The position numbers and the translations under genes were made by a program. From NCBI GenBank assembly GCA_006227105.1, contig SBFR01000056.1, forward strand, positions 1-38,404: 38,404 nt of DNA, written 5' to 3'. Positions 17,034 to 25,755 of this stretch are shown in pieces. Positions within the stretch are counted from its first letter, which is position 1, and every line of letters starts with the position of its first letter. This DNA comes from Bacteroidota bacterium. Lineage in GTDB: Bacteria; Bacteroidota; Bacteroidia; Flavobacteriales_D; Crocinitomicaceae. A model generated the notes under the pieces. That model was not told the origin of the DNA. It did not search any database and saw nothing but the letters and a program-made list of their open reading frames with translations.

Positions 17034-17981
17034 TTAATTCAATGCTTCAATTGTATTGACCATAAGTGAAAATGCCACTTCGGCCATTCTGTTCTTTTTA
17101 TCGTCAAGACAAGGGTTTACCTCAACAAACTCAATACATACCGTCTTTGGATATTCCGCGAACATTGCCAGTATCTCTTGAGCCTCATCAATTGAAAGTC
17201 CATTTGAAACCGGAGTTCCTGTTCCGTATGAAGTTTGATCCGGATCCATTGAATCCACATCGAATGAGACGTAGATCATATCACAATGAGACAATTTTTC
17301 CTGAATCTCCTTCACCACCTTTGAAACACCTGACTCCCTTACCTCTGCTACTGTATAATTTTTGATCTTCAATCGATCCGTTAACTTGTCTTCTTGTTCC
17401 TCCGTATCCCTGACCGCTATAAAGTATAGATCCTGAGGATTGAATTTAGCCCCATTGAAACCTACATTCTTCAATTCCTCCCATTTTTCAATGGATTCAG
17501 GACGAACATCGTTTATTTTACATTCAAGATTATCTTCAGACAATGCAATTGCCAATGGCATACCGTGAATATTACCACTTGGCGTTGTGTATGGTGTATG
17601 TAGATCTTTATGAGCATCGATCCAGATCACACCAAGTTTCTTGTCAGGATAAGCATTCTTGATCCCAGCTATCGTTCCTGCTGCTGAACCATGATCACCC
17701 GCCAAAACAAATGGGAATTCTCCATTCTTCAATGCTCCTGAAACCTTTTCATTGAGATCCTTGAAAATATCAAGTAAACCATCGATCCTTTTAGCATAAG
17801 GATAAGGAGTCGGTTGATCCAATAGATCATTATGATCGATAATACTGGATTTTGGATATTGACTAAAAATTGTTGAACCTTGCTTTCTTGCCGCAGTCAT
17901 AATTGCCGCTGGACCTAGTGACGCACCTCTCGTTCCTGCAGTGATCTCCGATGGATTTATTATGAAATGTACTTTCCTCAT
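17034..17981 (-). CDS. rocF: Arginase family ureohydrolase
   Basis: The 315-residue ureohydrolase is probably arginase (L-arginine to ornithine and urea), with two manganese ions. Metal ligands fit His97 (AGDHG), Asp122, His124 and Asp126 (IDAHKDLHTP), and Asp241 and Asp243 (SFDVDSMDP). The SGNIHGMPLA segment (135-144) and GTGTPVSNGLS (254-264) resemble arginase substrate-binding loops more than agmatinase. The usual GGDHS is AGDHG here. The N terminus NPSEITAGTRGASLGP is typical of Bacteroidota members. It heads an operon with argS. A perfect TAATTTTG -7 element lies upstream. Formimidoylglutamase is a less likely alternative. Confidence 0.88.
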   Translation of the reverse strand: MRKVHFIINPSEITAGTRGASLGPAAIMTAARKQGSTIFSQYPKSSIIDHNDLLDQPTPYPYAKRIDGLLDIFKDLNEKVSGALKNGEFPFVLAGDHGSAAGTIAGIKNAYPDKKLGVIWIDAHKDLHTPYTTPSGNIHGMPLAIALSEDNLECKINDVRPESIEKWEELKNVGFNGAKFNPQDLYFIAVRDTEEQEDKLTDRLKIKNYTVAEVRESGVSKVVKEIQEKLSHCDMIYVSFDVDSMDPDQTSYGTGTPVSNGLSIDEAQEILAMFAEYPKTVCIEFVEVNPCLDDKKNRMAEVAFSLMVNTIEALN

Positions 17982-17997
17982 AAAGTCGAATGAGCTG

Positions 17998-18005
17998 CAA
18001 AATTA
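17998..18005 (-). promoter_or_regulatory. -7 promoter element of arginase-argS operon
   Basis: TAATTTTG on the minus strand matches TAnnTTTG exactly and lies 16 nt before the arginase ATG. TTTG occurs at 18033-18030, 24 nt further up, somewhat long for the -33 element. Confidence 0.55.
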
Positions 18006-18099
18006 GAATAATTGATCAAGTAATTTGTGCAAAGTAACCTTAGGATCATCTCTCCGTTAACAAGAAAACTTTGTTACTTTCGCTCAAAGCTATTAAACG

Positions 18100-18759
18100 A
18101 TGTTCAGATATCTCATTCTTGTTGTACTTTTTCCGGTAGCTCTTTCCGCCCAAAAACGTGTTCCTTTCACTGGTAAGCTTGTTTACAAAATCACATTTGC
18201 CGATACGGCATTTGCAGAGCTTGTCCCTACTTCATACATGACCATATTTACCAATGATACGGTTACAAGGATCGAAAATGAAACGGATCAACTCGGAAAG
18301 CAAGCGCTGATCAAGCACATGGAACTCAATAAGTCATACTTGCTCATCGAAACCCCTATTGACAATTTCGCGATAAAGACAGATCTGAACAAAGTTGAAG
18401 AAAGTGCATCAAAATATACCTTCAAGAAGAAACACTTCAAAAGAAGAATTGCAGGTTTAAAGGCGAATCGACTCGAAGTAAACCATCCTGATTTCAAGGA
18501 ACCTAAGGAGTATTTATACCTAAAAAAATACAGCCCGAAATATCTGAATAACTTCCTTGATTTCCCAGGACTACCGGCTATGTTCTACATTATCACGGTC
18601 GATGGGGTTTATAAATATGAGCTTCAGAGTATAGAGGAGTATCTTCCAGAAAAAGATCTATTTGGTGTACCGTCAGACTTTAGAAAAGTGGATTTTGCAG
18701 AATTCCTTGAGATCATTCTGCAATATGAGCAAAATGGACCTCCGGAAAAAGAAGATTAA
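18100..18759 (+). CDS. Exported protein, unknown function
   Basis: The 219-residue product starts with a signal peptide (about 1-17, MFRYLILVVLFPVALSAQ), so it is periplasmic or outer-membrane associated. The mature part is rich in beta-strand-forming segments (FTGKLVYKITF, YMTIFTNDTVTRIEN, HFKRRIAGLKANRLEV) with a FLDFPGLPAMFYI stretch at about 150-162. The pattern of short strands around a processed polypeptide recalls GLPGLI or DUF4412-like proteins of Bacteroidota, but I cannot confirm the family. It diverges from the arginase gene across 118 bp; a -7-like TACTTTCG (18075-18082) lies 17 nt before its ATG. The ftsK gene follows after 86 nt. Confidence 0.75.
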   Translation: MFRYLILVVLFPVALSAQKRVPFTGKLVYKITFADTAFAELVPTSYMTIFTNDTVTRIENETDQLGKQALIKHMELNKSYLLIETPIDNFAIKTDLNKVEESASKYTFKKKHFKRRIAGLKANRLEVNHPDFKEPKEYLYLKKYSPKYLNNFLDFPGLPAMFYIITVDGVYKYELQSIEEYLPEKDLFGVPSDFRKVDFAEFLEIILQYEQNGPPEKED

Positions 18760-18845
18760 ACTAACATTCTGCTGTTTATAGTTACTTCCTCCTCTCGTTT
18801 TCGGAGCCCAACTGTCAATTATCTTCGTGGGATAATCAATTGCTA

Positions 18846-21371
18846 ATGGCAGAAAACGAATATAAGGAGAAGGAAGAACCAGTTATCGAGGATAAGTCCG
18901 GAAAAACTGCGAAGAAGGAGACACGTACTAAAAAAAGTCAAAGTACATCGGGCAAAACTTCAGCTGACTTCTTATCGATCTTCAAGTTGAACGTTGATGA
19001 AAAGAAACTAAATACGACCCTTGGCTCTACTTTATTGTTATTGTCGATCTTTCTCTTTCTGGCTAGCTTTTCATACATTTTTACGTGGAAAGAAGATCAG
19101 GATCAAATCCTTAACAAAGGCTTTTTTGAATATATTTTCTCTTCTGATGATGTACCGGCTGAAAACTGGTTAGGAAAATTCGGCGCATGGTTTTCGCATC
19201 TTCTCATTTACAAATGGTTCGGTCTCGCATCTTTCGGAATACCGTTCTTACTTTTTCTCTCTGCGGTTAAACGATTATTTAACACTACGCTTCTACCCAT
19301 TAAACCAACTTACCTGAGAACAATCAGCATAATGGTTTGGGCGTCCATGTTCCTTGGATTTTTCGCTGATAAAGTAAATTATCTTGGAGGTTCATTCGGA
19401 TATTATATCAATGATTGGCTGAGTATTACTCTGGGGAGTTTTGGAGCAATAATTACTATTCTCGTAATGGGTTACGTTGGGATGGTTTTACTTTTCAATC
19501 CTAATTTCGGTGCATTATTCGATCGTTTTTCAGGTAAGAACATTGAACCAGAGGAAGAACCAGAAGAGAATTTATTCAAGGAAGATCCATACAATGACTT
19601 TAGCGTAGTTAACACATTAAAGGAGGATGAGATCAAACAGGATGAAGTCGCTGAAACCATCGACTTCGACGAAGCAGAAGACGATTTCGAATCTGAACTA
19701 GAAGTTACTTACAAAGAAACGGATGACGACTTTGAAGTTGAGATCCCAGACCAAGAAGAACCTTCAACAACAACTATTGATGATGACTTCTCTGTAGATA
19801 TTGCCGAAGCTGATGAGTCACTTGACGAATCAGAGTTAAACTCCTTGCGTGAAGAATATGGTGATTATGACCCTACACTTGATCTTTCGTCCTACAAACT
19901 ACCACCAATTGAACTACTAAAAGAGTATGGTTCAGGAGGTGTTTCAGTGGATAAACAAGAGCTTGAAGACAACAAGAACAGGATCGTTGAAACGCTTTCA
20001 CACTATAAGATCGATATCGCTAAAATCAAGGCCACAGTCGGACCAACAGTTACACTATACGAGATCGTACCTGCTCCTGGCGTTAGAATTTCCAAGATCA
20101 AGAACCTTGAAGACGACATCGCATTAAGTTTGAGTGCTCTCGGTATTCGAATCATCGCTCCTATTCCAGGAAAAGGAACTATAGGTATTGAAGTACCAAA
20201 CTCAAAACCTGAAATGGTATCGATGAGATCATTGATCGCTTCTGAGAAATTCCAGACTTCTGACGCAGAATTACCAATCGTAATGGGAAAAACCATCACG
20301 AATGAGACATTCACGTTTGACCTTACTAAAATGCCTCACCTTTTAGTTGCGGGTGCAACAGGTCAAGGAAAATCGGTGGGATTGAATGCCATATTAATTT
20401 CCATTCTATATAAAAAGCATCCAGCACAAGTCAAATTCGTGCTGGTCGATCCTAAAAAGGTTGAATTAACCCTTTACAATAAGATTGAACGCCATTACCT
20501 TGCTAAACTTCCAGGAGAAGCAGACGCCATCATTACAGATGTGACTAAGGTTGTCAATACATTGAATTCCCTTTGTATTGAAATGGATGAGCGCTATGAA
20601 TTATTGAAAGATGCGGGTGTTCGAACAATCATTGAATACAATGCGAAATTCATTGCACGAAAACTCAATCCGGAAAAGGGTCATCGTTACCTGCCTTACA
20701 TTGTTGTATTGATCGATGAGTTTGCTGACCTTATCATGACAGCAGGTAAAGAAGTTGAACATCCGATTGCACGTCTTGCACAGTTAGCCAGAGCCATTGG
20801 GATTCACCTCATCGTTGCTACTCAGCGCCCTTCTGTAAATGTGATTACAGGTATGATCAAGGCCAACTTCCCTGCGCGTATTGGATTTAGAGTATTATCC
20901 AAAATAGATTCACGAACCATTCTTGACTCATCAGGTGCCGATCAGCTGATCGGACGAGGCGACATGTTGATCTCAACCGGATCAGACTTGAAACGTTTAC
21001 AATGTGGTTTTGTAGATACTCCTGAGGTAGAAGCGATCTGCAGTTACATTGGTGATCAAAGAGGCTATCCTGAAGCGTTCTTACTTCCTGAATATGTAGG
21101 TGAAAGTGGTGAAGGAAATGGTGATATTGACATGGACGAAATCGATTCCATGTTTGCAGAAGCTGCTCGTATTGTTGTTATCAACCAACAAGGATCCGCA
21201 AGTCTTTTGCAACGTAAATTGAAGCTTGGATACAATCGCGCAGGAAGAATAGTGGATCAGTTAGAAGGCATGGGCATTATCGGCTCATTCCAGGGGTCAA
21301 AAGCAAGGGAAGTACTGTTTAGCGATATAGAGTCACTTGATGAATTCCTGAAAACCAAAGGCATTATCTGA
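18846..21371 (+). CDS. ftsK: DNA translocase FtsK/SpoIIIE
   Basis: The 841-residue FtsK pumps DNA toward the septum for chromosome dimer resolution and is anchored in the inner membrane. A charged N terminus (about 1-50) precedes four membrane segments (about 58-215). A long acidic linker (about 225-345, rich in Asp/Glu) follows, then the alpha/beta motor: Walker A GATGQGKS near residue 502-509 and Walker B VVLIDEFADL near 618-627. The C-terminal gamma winged-helix domain (about 770-841) contains NRAGRIVDQLEGMGII and recognises KOPS-like sites. In-frame TTG 18840 is possible, but ATG 18846 is preferred. The stop overlaps the start of the next gene (TGATG). Confidence 0.97.
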   Translation: MAENEYKEKEEPVIEDKSGKTAKKETRTKKSQSTSGKTSADFLSIFKLNVDEKKLNTTLGSTLLLLSIFLFLASFSYIFTWKEDQDQILNKGFFEYIFSSDDVPAENWLGKFGAWFSHLLIYKWFGLASFGIPFLLFLSAVKRLFNTTLLPIKPTYLRTISIMVWASMFLGFFADKVNYLGGSFGYYINDWLSITLGSFGAIITILVMGYVGMVLLFNPNFGALFDRFSGKNIEPEEEPEENLFKEDPYNDFSVVNTLKEDEIKQDEVAETIDFDEAEDDFESELEVTYKETDDDFEVEIPDQEEPSTTTIDDDFSVDIAEADESLDESELNSLREEYGDYDPTLDLSSYKLPPIELLKEYGSGGVSVDKQELEDNKNRIVETLSHYKIDIAKIKATVGPTVTLYEIVPAPGVRISKIKNLEDDIALSLSALGIRIIAPIPGKGTIGIEVPNSKPEMVSMRSLIASEKFQTSDAELPIVMGKTITNETFTFDLTKMPHLLVAGATGQGKSVGLNAILISILYKKHPAQVKFVLVDPKKVELTLYNKIERHYLAKLPGEADAIITDVTKVVNTLNSLCIEMDERYELLKDAGVRTIIEYNAKFIARKLNPEKGHRYLPYIVVLIDEFADLIMTAGKEVEHPIARLAQLARAIGIHLIVATQRPSVNVITGMIKANFPARIGFRVLSKIDSRTILDSSGADQLIGRGDMLISTGSDLKRLQCGFVDTPEVEAICSYIGDQRGYPEAFLLPEYVGESGEGNGDIDMDEIDSMFAEAARIVVINQQGSASLLQRKLKLGYNRAGRIVDQLEGMGIIGSFQGSKAREVLFSDIESLDEFLKTKGII

Positions 21372-21739
21372 TGAAACGCGTTGCATTGATCGCATGTGTT
21401 AAGGAAAAGAAAGACTACTCCTGCGCTGCGATCGAAATGTACGAAGGATTCTTTCCATCCTGGCTGCAGCATAGCGAACGCCTTAAAGCAGAAAAGTTCT
21501 ATATCCTTTCGGGAAAATATGGTTTACTAAAACCTGATGAGATCATCGAACCCTATGATTTCAATTTGAACTACGCCTCAAAAGAATACCTGAATGAATG
21601 GAATGATAAAGTCTTGAAACGCTTGAATGAGCTGGAAAATATAAGCGAATGTGAATTTTTGATCTACACTAATTTGACCTACATGAAGGAGTTGATCAAA
21701 GTCTTACCTTTTTATACTATTCCGCTTTCAATTGACTGA
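21371..21739 (+). CDS. Small YaaA-like (DUF6884-type) protein
   Basis: The 122-residue cytoplasmic protein starts MKRVALIACVKEKKDYSC and carries ILSGKYGLLKP (45-55) followed by EPYDFNLN (60-67). The same two blocks, ILSGLYGILKP and PYRLEMG, occur in YaaA elsewhere in this window, and the N-terminal hydrophobic strand plus Cys/Lys-rich loop recalls DUF6884, a family placed near YaaA. It is about half the length of YaaA and has no membrane segment. The start overlaps the ftsK stop by one base (TGATG), implying translational coupling. The biochemical function is unknown; nucleic-acid or nucleobase-related roles suggested for this superfamily are only inference. Confidence 0.75.
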   Translation: MKRVALIACVKEKKDYSCAAIEMYEGFFPSWLQHSERLKAEKFYILSGKYGLLKPDEIIEPYDFNLNYASKEYLNEWNDKVLKRLNELENISECEFLIYTNLTYMKELIKVLPFYTIPLSID

Positions 21740-21811
21740 GTTCGAACATCTTCTTCGACTCAACAATAATTGAAAAAACATCCTTAGATTTGACATTCTA
21801 AATTTTGACGA

Positions 21812-24262
21812 ATGATCAAACACATTATACTTTTCGCTGCGCTGATCACATTTTTCAATGCATCCTCACAAAAAGTAATGTCTCCGGAAGAGTTTTTCGG
21901 ATACCCACTTGGATCCTATTTCACCAGACATCATCAAGTGATCAACTATTTCCGTCAGATCGAGCGAAATAGCGGTGGTAAAATGTATGTTGAAGAATAT
22001 GGAATCACCAATGAGAGAAGAGAATTGGTCGTTGCATACATTTCATCTCCAGAAAACATTTCGAGAAGAGACGAAATCCAGGCAAAACATGAGAAAGGTG
22101 AAAATGAAGATGTAGCAATCGTTTGGTTGAGCTATAATGTCCATGGTAACGAAAGTGCAGGAACGGAAGCGTCGATGCAAACCGCGTATGAATTGATCAC
22201 CGAACATGATGAATGGTTAAAAAATGTATTGATCATAATTGATCCATGTATCAACCCAGACGGTAGAGACCGATATGTAAACTGGTACAACCAACAGCAT
22301 AACGCAATTCCTAACCCAAATGTAGTCGCGGCAGAACACGATGAACCATGGCCAAGTGGAAGACCAAATCATTACTTATTCGACCTGAACAGAGATTGGG
22401 CATGGATGACACAGGTTGAAACAAGACAACGAATCCCACTTTACAATGAATGGCTACCTCATGTACATGTTGATTTCCACGAACAAGGGATCGATGACCC
22501 TTATTATTTCGCTCCTGCTGCTGAACCTTTCCATGAGGTTATTACTGACTGGCAAAGAGAATTTCAGAATGGTTTAGGAAGAAATCACGCTAAGTACTTT
22601 GACAAAAACGGATGGTTTTACTTCACTCGTGAAATCTTTGACCTTTTATATCCGAGCTACGGAGACACCTACCCTACTTATAATGGCGCAATCGGTATGA
22701 CTTATGAGCAAGGAGGAAGCGGTCAATGTGGTCTTGCTGCGATAAACGAAGAAGGCGACACGCTTACCCTTTACGATCGTATTGCTCATCATCATACGAC
22801 AGGTATCTCTACGGTGGAATTCTCTTTCATGAACCGTGACAAGTTGATCAGTGAATTCAAAGCATTCGGAACAAAAAATAATTTCAAATACAAATCCTAC
22901 GTTCTTTCAGGAAACCCTGAGCAGTTGAATGCATTAGTTAAACTACTTGATGCACACGGGATCAAATACCAACAAGGTAATGGAGAGTCTGTAAAAGGAT
23001 TTGATTTTGAAACGCAGAAGTCAGGATCCGCTAAAGCATCAGAAAAGCATTTGATCGTTAGCACTGACCAGAAAAAAGGAACCTTGATCAATGTGTTGTT
23101 TGAACCAAAAACAAAACTATCTGATTCACTCACGTATGATATTACCGCCTGGTCGTTACCATATGCATACGGACTTAGCTGCATCGCTTCAGAATCATTG
23201 ATCAAAGGAGCAACTTTTAAAACAACTGAAAATGAAGTAGCACATCCAAAAGACACATACGCTTATTTGTTCAGATGGAATAGTATGTCGGATGCAAAAC
23301 TTCTCGCAAATCTTATAAGTCTTGGTGTAAAAGTTCGTTTCTCCGAGCAGAAATTCACTTTTGGAAAAGAAGAATATTTACCGGGTACATTGATCGTTGT
23401 CAAGCCTGAAAATGATCACCTGGAAATTGACAGGATCATTAAAGACATGGCGAAAAAGCACAAAGTTGAGTATACGATTTCCTTTACTGGTATGGTTGAT
23501 ACAGGAAAGGACTTTGGATCGAGTTCTGTTAAGCTGATCGATGGATCAACTGTTGGCCTCGTAAGTGGAGAAGGAACAAGTTCATTGATGGTTGGTGAGG
23601 TATGGTATTACTTCGAGCAAGAATTGAATTATCCACTAACGGTGATTCAGTCATCCTCAATCAGCGACTACGCATTAAAAGGTATTGATGTATTGATCTT
23701 GCCTGAAGGATACTATTCGATCAGTTCCTCTGTGCTTTCTTCCTTTATTTCCAAAGGAGGAAAAGTGATTGCAATGGGTGGTGCATTATCAAATTTTGCA
23801 GGTCAGGAAGGATATTCAGTGAAGATGAAAGACGAAGAAGAAGATGAGGAAGAAGAGGAAGAGGAAGATCGTCATGAACACCAGCATATTGCGTATGAAG
23901 CTGAGGAAAGAGAAGCAATTAAGGATATGATCACCGGAGCAATCTACAAGTGTAAGGTTGAAAACTCGAACCCTCTGGCATTCGGATACCCTCAACATTA
24001 CTTTACCCTGCGACTTGATGCAAGTGCCTACGAATGGCTGGAAGATGGCGGAAATGTAGTTTATACAGAAGCCAACAGCTCAGCCGTTTCCGGATTTGTA
24101 GGATGCAACGTAAAAGAAAAGCAATCAGAAAGTCTGATCTTCGGAGTAGAATCGATTGGAGCAGGATCTGTGGTCTATATGGTTGACAATCCGTTATTCA
24201 GAGGATTCTGGGAAAACGGAAAGTTGTTTTTTGCAAATGCCATCTTCTTCGTAAACAAGTGA
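21812..24262 (+). CDS. Secreted M14 family zinc carboxypeptidase
   Basis: The 816-residue exported metallopeptidase has a signal peptide (about 1-19, ending SSQK) and an M14 catalytic domain. Zinc ligands fit His111 and Glu114 in VHGNESAG and His223 in VDFHEQG, with the probable catalytic Glu299 in TYEQGG. M14 enzymes remove C-terminal residues or cleave peptidoglycan-type amide bonds; which applies here is unclear. The C-terminal half (about 360-816) is a long beta-rich region of unknown role, interrupted by a Glu/Asp run near 673-685 next to a His-rich patch (HEHQH), possibly metal- or calcium-binding. The next gene starts within its stop (GTGA overlap). A TAAATTTTG promoter-like element lies at 21799-21807. 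Confidence 0.9.
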   Translation: MIKHIILFAALITFFNASSQKVMSPEEFFGYPLGSYFTRHHQVINYFRQIERNSGGKMYVEEYGITNERRELVVAYISSPENISRRDEIQAKHEKGENEDVAIVWLSYNVHGNESAGTEASMQTAYELITEHDEWLKNVLIIIDPCINPDGRDRYVNWYNQQHNAIPNPNVVAAEHDEPWPSGRPNHYLFDLNRDWAWMTQVETRQRIPLYNEWLPHVHVDFHEQGIDDPYYFAPAAEPFHEVITDWQREFQNGLGRNHAKYFDKNGWFYFTREIFDLLYPSYGDTYPTYNGAIGMTYEQGGSGQCGLAAINEEGDTLTLYDRIAHHHTTGISTVEFSFMNRDKLISEFKAFGTKNNFKYKSYVLSGNPEQLNALVKLLDAHGIKYQQGNGESVKGFDFETQKSGSAKASEKHLIVSTDQKKGTLINVLFEPKTKLSDSLTYDITAWSLPYAYGLSCIASESLIKGATFKTTENEVAHPKDTYAYLFRWNSMSDAKLLANLISLGVKVRFSEQKFTFGKEEYLPGTLIVVKPENDHLEIDRIIKDMAKKHKVEYTISFTGMVDTGKDFGSSSVKLIDGSTVGLVSGEGTSSLMVGEVWYYFEQELNYPLTVIQSSSISDYALKGIDVLILPEGYYSISSSVLSSFISKGGKVIAMGGALSNFAGQEGYSVKMKDEEEDEEEEEEEDRHEHQHIAYEAEEREAIKDMITGAIYKCKVENSNPLAFGYPQHYFTLRLDASAYEWLEDGGNVVYTEANSSAVSGFVGCNVKEKQSESLIFGVESIGAGSVVYMVDNPLFRGFWENGKLFFANAIFFVNK

Positions 24263-24651
24263 CAGCAAGGAATTTTATTGCAATAGCGGTTGGACTTTTC
24301 GTTGCCTTCTTTCTTGACTATGTCCTTGAAATGGGCGCTTCCCAGCTATTCCCAGTAGCTTCAAGGCCGACACCAAAAACAAAGGAGGAATTGATCGCTT
24401 TGTTTGAAAGCATCCCCGTAATGACCCTACTTATTGTAGGTTTCGCTCATTCAATTGCCATTTTTACGGGTGGTTTTATCTCTAAAAAGATCAATCCAGA
24501 AAGCAGCACGGGAATTATCGTGATCATCGCATTGTTTGGAATCCGAACGATCACAGAAGTGGCTCAGTTGCCGTTGCCTACCTGGTTTGTGATCTATGAA
24601 ATTTCTTTGATGACCTTCGCTTCCGTTCTTGCCTTGAAGTTATTTAAATGA
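24259..24651 (+). CDS. Small four-helix membrane protein, unknown function
   Basis: The 130-residue product has hydrophobic segments at about 4-22, 53-75, 83-100 and 105-127, so it is probably an inner-membrane protein. No known motif is recognised. The start is GTG 24259, overlapping the peptidase stop by 4 nt (GTGA), so translation is likely coupled. In-frame ATG codons occur only further in and would remove the first membrane segment. Its last 12 bases overlap the convergent PI-PLC-like gene. It could assist the peptidase, but this is only inferred from position. Confidence 0.7.
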   Translation: MTARNFIAIAVGLFVAFFLDYVLEMGASQLFPVASRPTPKTKEELIALFESIPVMTLLIVGFAHSIAIFTGGFISKKINPESSTGIIVIIALFGIRTITEVAQLPLPTWFVIYEISLMTFASVLALKLFK

Positions 24652-25755
24652 AGTCTTCAGGACGAAGGGTACCGAATTTATTTTCCCGGCTTCAACCAAA
24701 CCGATTTGAAAGTCTGAAATTTCAGGATCCTTTTCATAATAATCAGTAGAAATGATCTGAGCATTGCTCTTCATTGCCGCTTGATACCTTGTATAATCAT
24801 GTGCTCTGGCTTCCAGTGAACCGGCGTCCGTTCGGGTCCTTACCATATATTTTCGCGAAAGCTCGTTGATCTCCTCCTCCTTTCCGATCGGATCATTCCT
24901 CATTACAAAAGCAGTGGACTCCCCTCCTATTTCGCCATAAGCAAACATTGGTTTGTCTTCCCCGTTGTTCAGCGATAAATTGTATCGTCCATCATGATCA
25001 CTATCGTACAAGAAAAAAATCTTCCCTCTAACCTCCTCTAGTGTTGGCCAGCCAGCATCCTCCAATCGTTCCTTAATTGAAGAATGTTCACCTTGAAGAT
25101 CCTTTGGTGAAAAGAGTAATGAATCTGTGCCGAACCATTTTCTGATCTTTTGATCCAGCAATTCTACTGCAATACTATCAAAAGGTATCGCCCGCTTAAA
25201 CCCAAGAAACCTTAAAAACCCGCTATAATCACCCGGTGATGACCCTTTGGCTTCGATATTAATGAACAAGGGTTCATGTGAGGGATGAGCTAGACTCCAC
25301 TGCCTCAATTCCGAAAACGCATCTTCAATTGTCAAATAATTGGTTTCAAAATCTACATCTGCAATGTGAAGGATCTTGAACCCAGGCTGACGCATCGTTT
25401 CATTCTTGATCTTTTGTTTTCTTCCGGAGAGAAACATATTTACCTTTCGCTTCCTGTAATGTCCTCCTTTTGGATCGTTATACACATCCAATTCGAAACC
25501 TCTGATGTTGTAATCATTGAGCTGAACAGGTATGGGCAAATGACCATAATCCAGCTGAATTGGATCCAAATCCCCTCCAAGTCTCTTTTTGAAACGTGAT
25601 AAAAACCGAATCACCTTTGGGTCTGGTTTTCTTTTATAACTGTTGTGCGAGGCAAGAAATCTTAACTCATTTAATGGGATGGTATCCTCCTGAGAAAACC
25701 CAACTTGAACCAGTATCAGAAAAGCAAAAGCAACAAATATCTTCATCTTATTCAT
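24640..25755 (-). CDS. Ca2+-dependent PI-PLC-like phosphodiesterase, exported
   Basis: The 371-residue product has a signal peptide (about 4-22, ending GFSQ) and the calcium-dependent phosphoinositide-specific phospholipase C-like fold. Catalytic His37 lies in LASHNSYKR and His130 in FKILHIADVD. Likely calcium ligands Glu88 and Asp90 are in RGFELDVYN. Further family marks are WSLAHPSHEPLF and a C-terminal RTRTDAGS segment. Such enzymes split phosphoinositides or related phosphodiesters outside the cytoplasm. The true substrate here is unknown. Two in-frame ATGs exist (25755 and 25746); the first overlaps the GT-C gene stop by 8 nt and the second follows it. It is probably co-transcribed with that gene. 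Confidence 0.88.
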   Translation of the reverse strand: MNKMKIFVAFAFLILVQVGFSQEDTIPLNELRFLASHNSYKRKPDPKVIRFLSRFKKRLGGDLDPIQLDYGHLPIPVQLNDYNIRGFELDVYNDPKGGHYRKRKVNMFLSGRKQKIKNETMRQPGFKILHIADVDFETNYLTIEDAFSELRQWSLAHPSHEPLFINIEAKGSSPGDYSGFLRFLGFKRAIPFDSIAVELLDQKIRKWFGTDSLLFSPKDLQGEHSSIKERLEDAGWPTLEEVRGKIFFLYDSDHDGRYNLSLNNGEDKPMFAYGEIGGESTAFVMRNDPIGKEEEINELSRKYMVRTRTDAGSLEARAHDYTRYQAAMKSNAQIISTDYYEKDPEISDFQIGLVEAGKINSVPFVLKTSFK

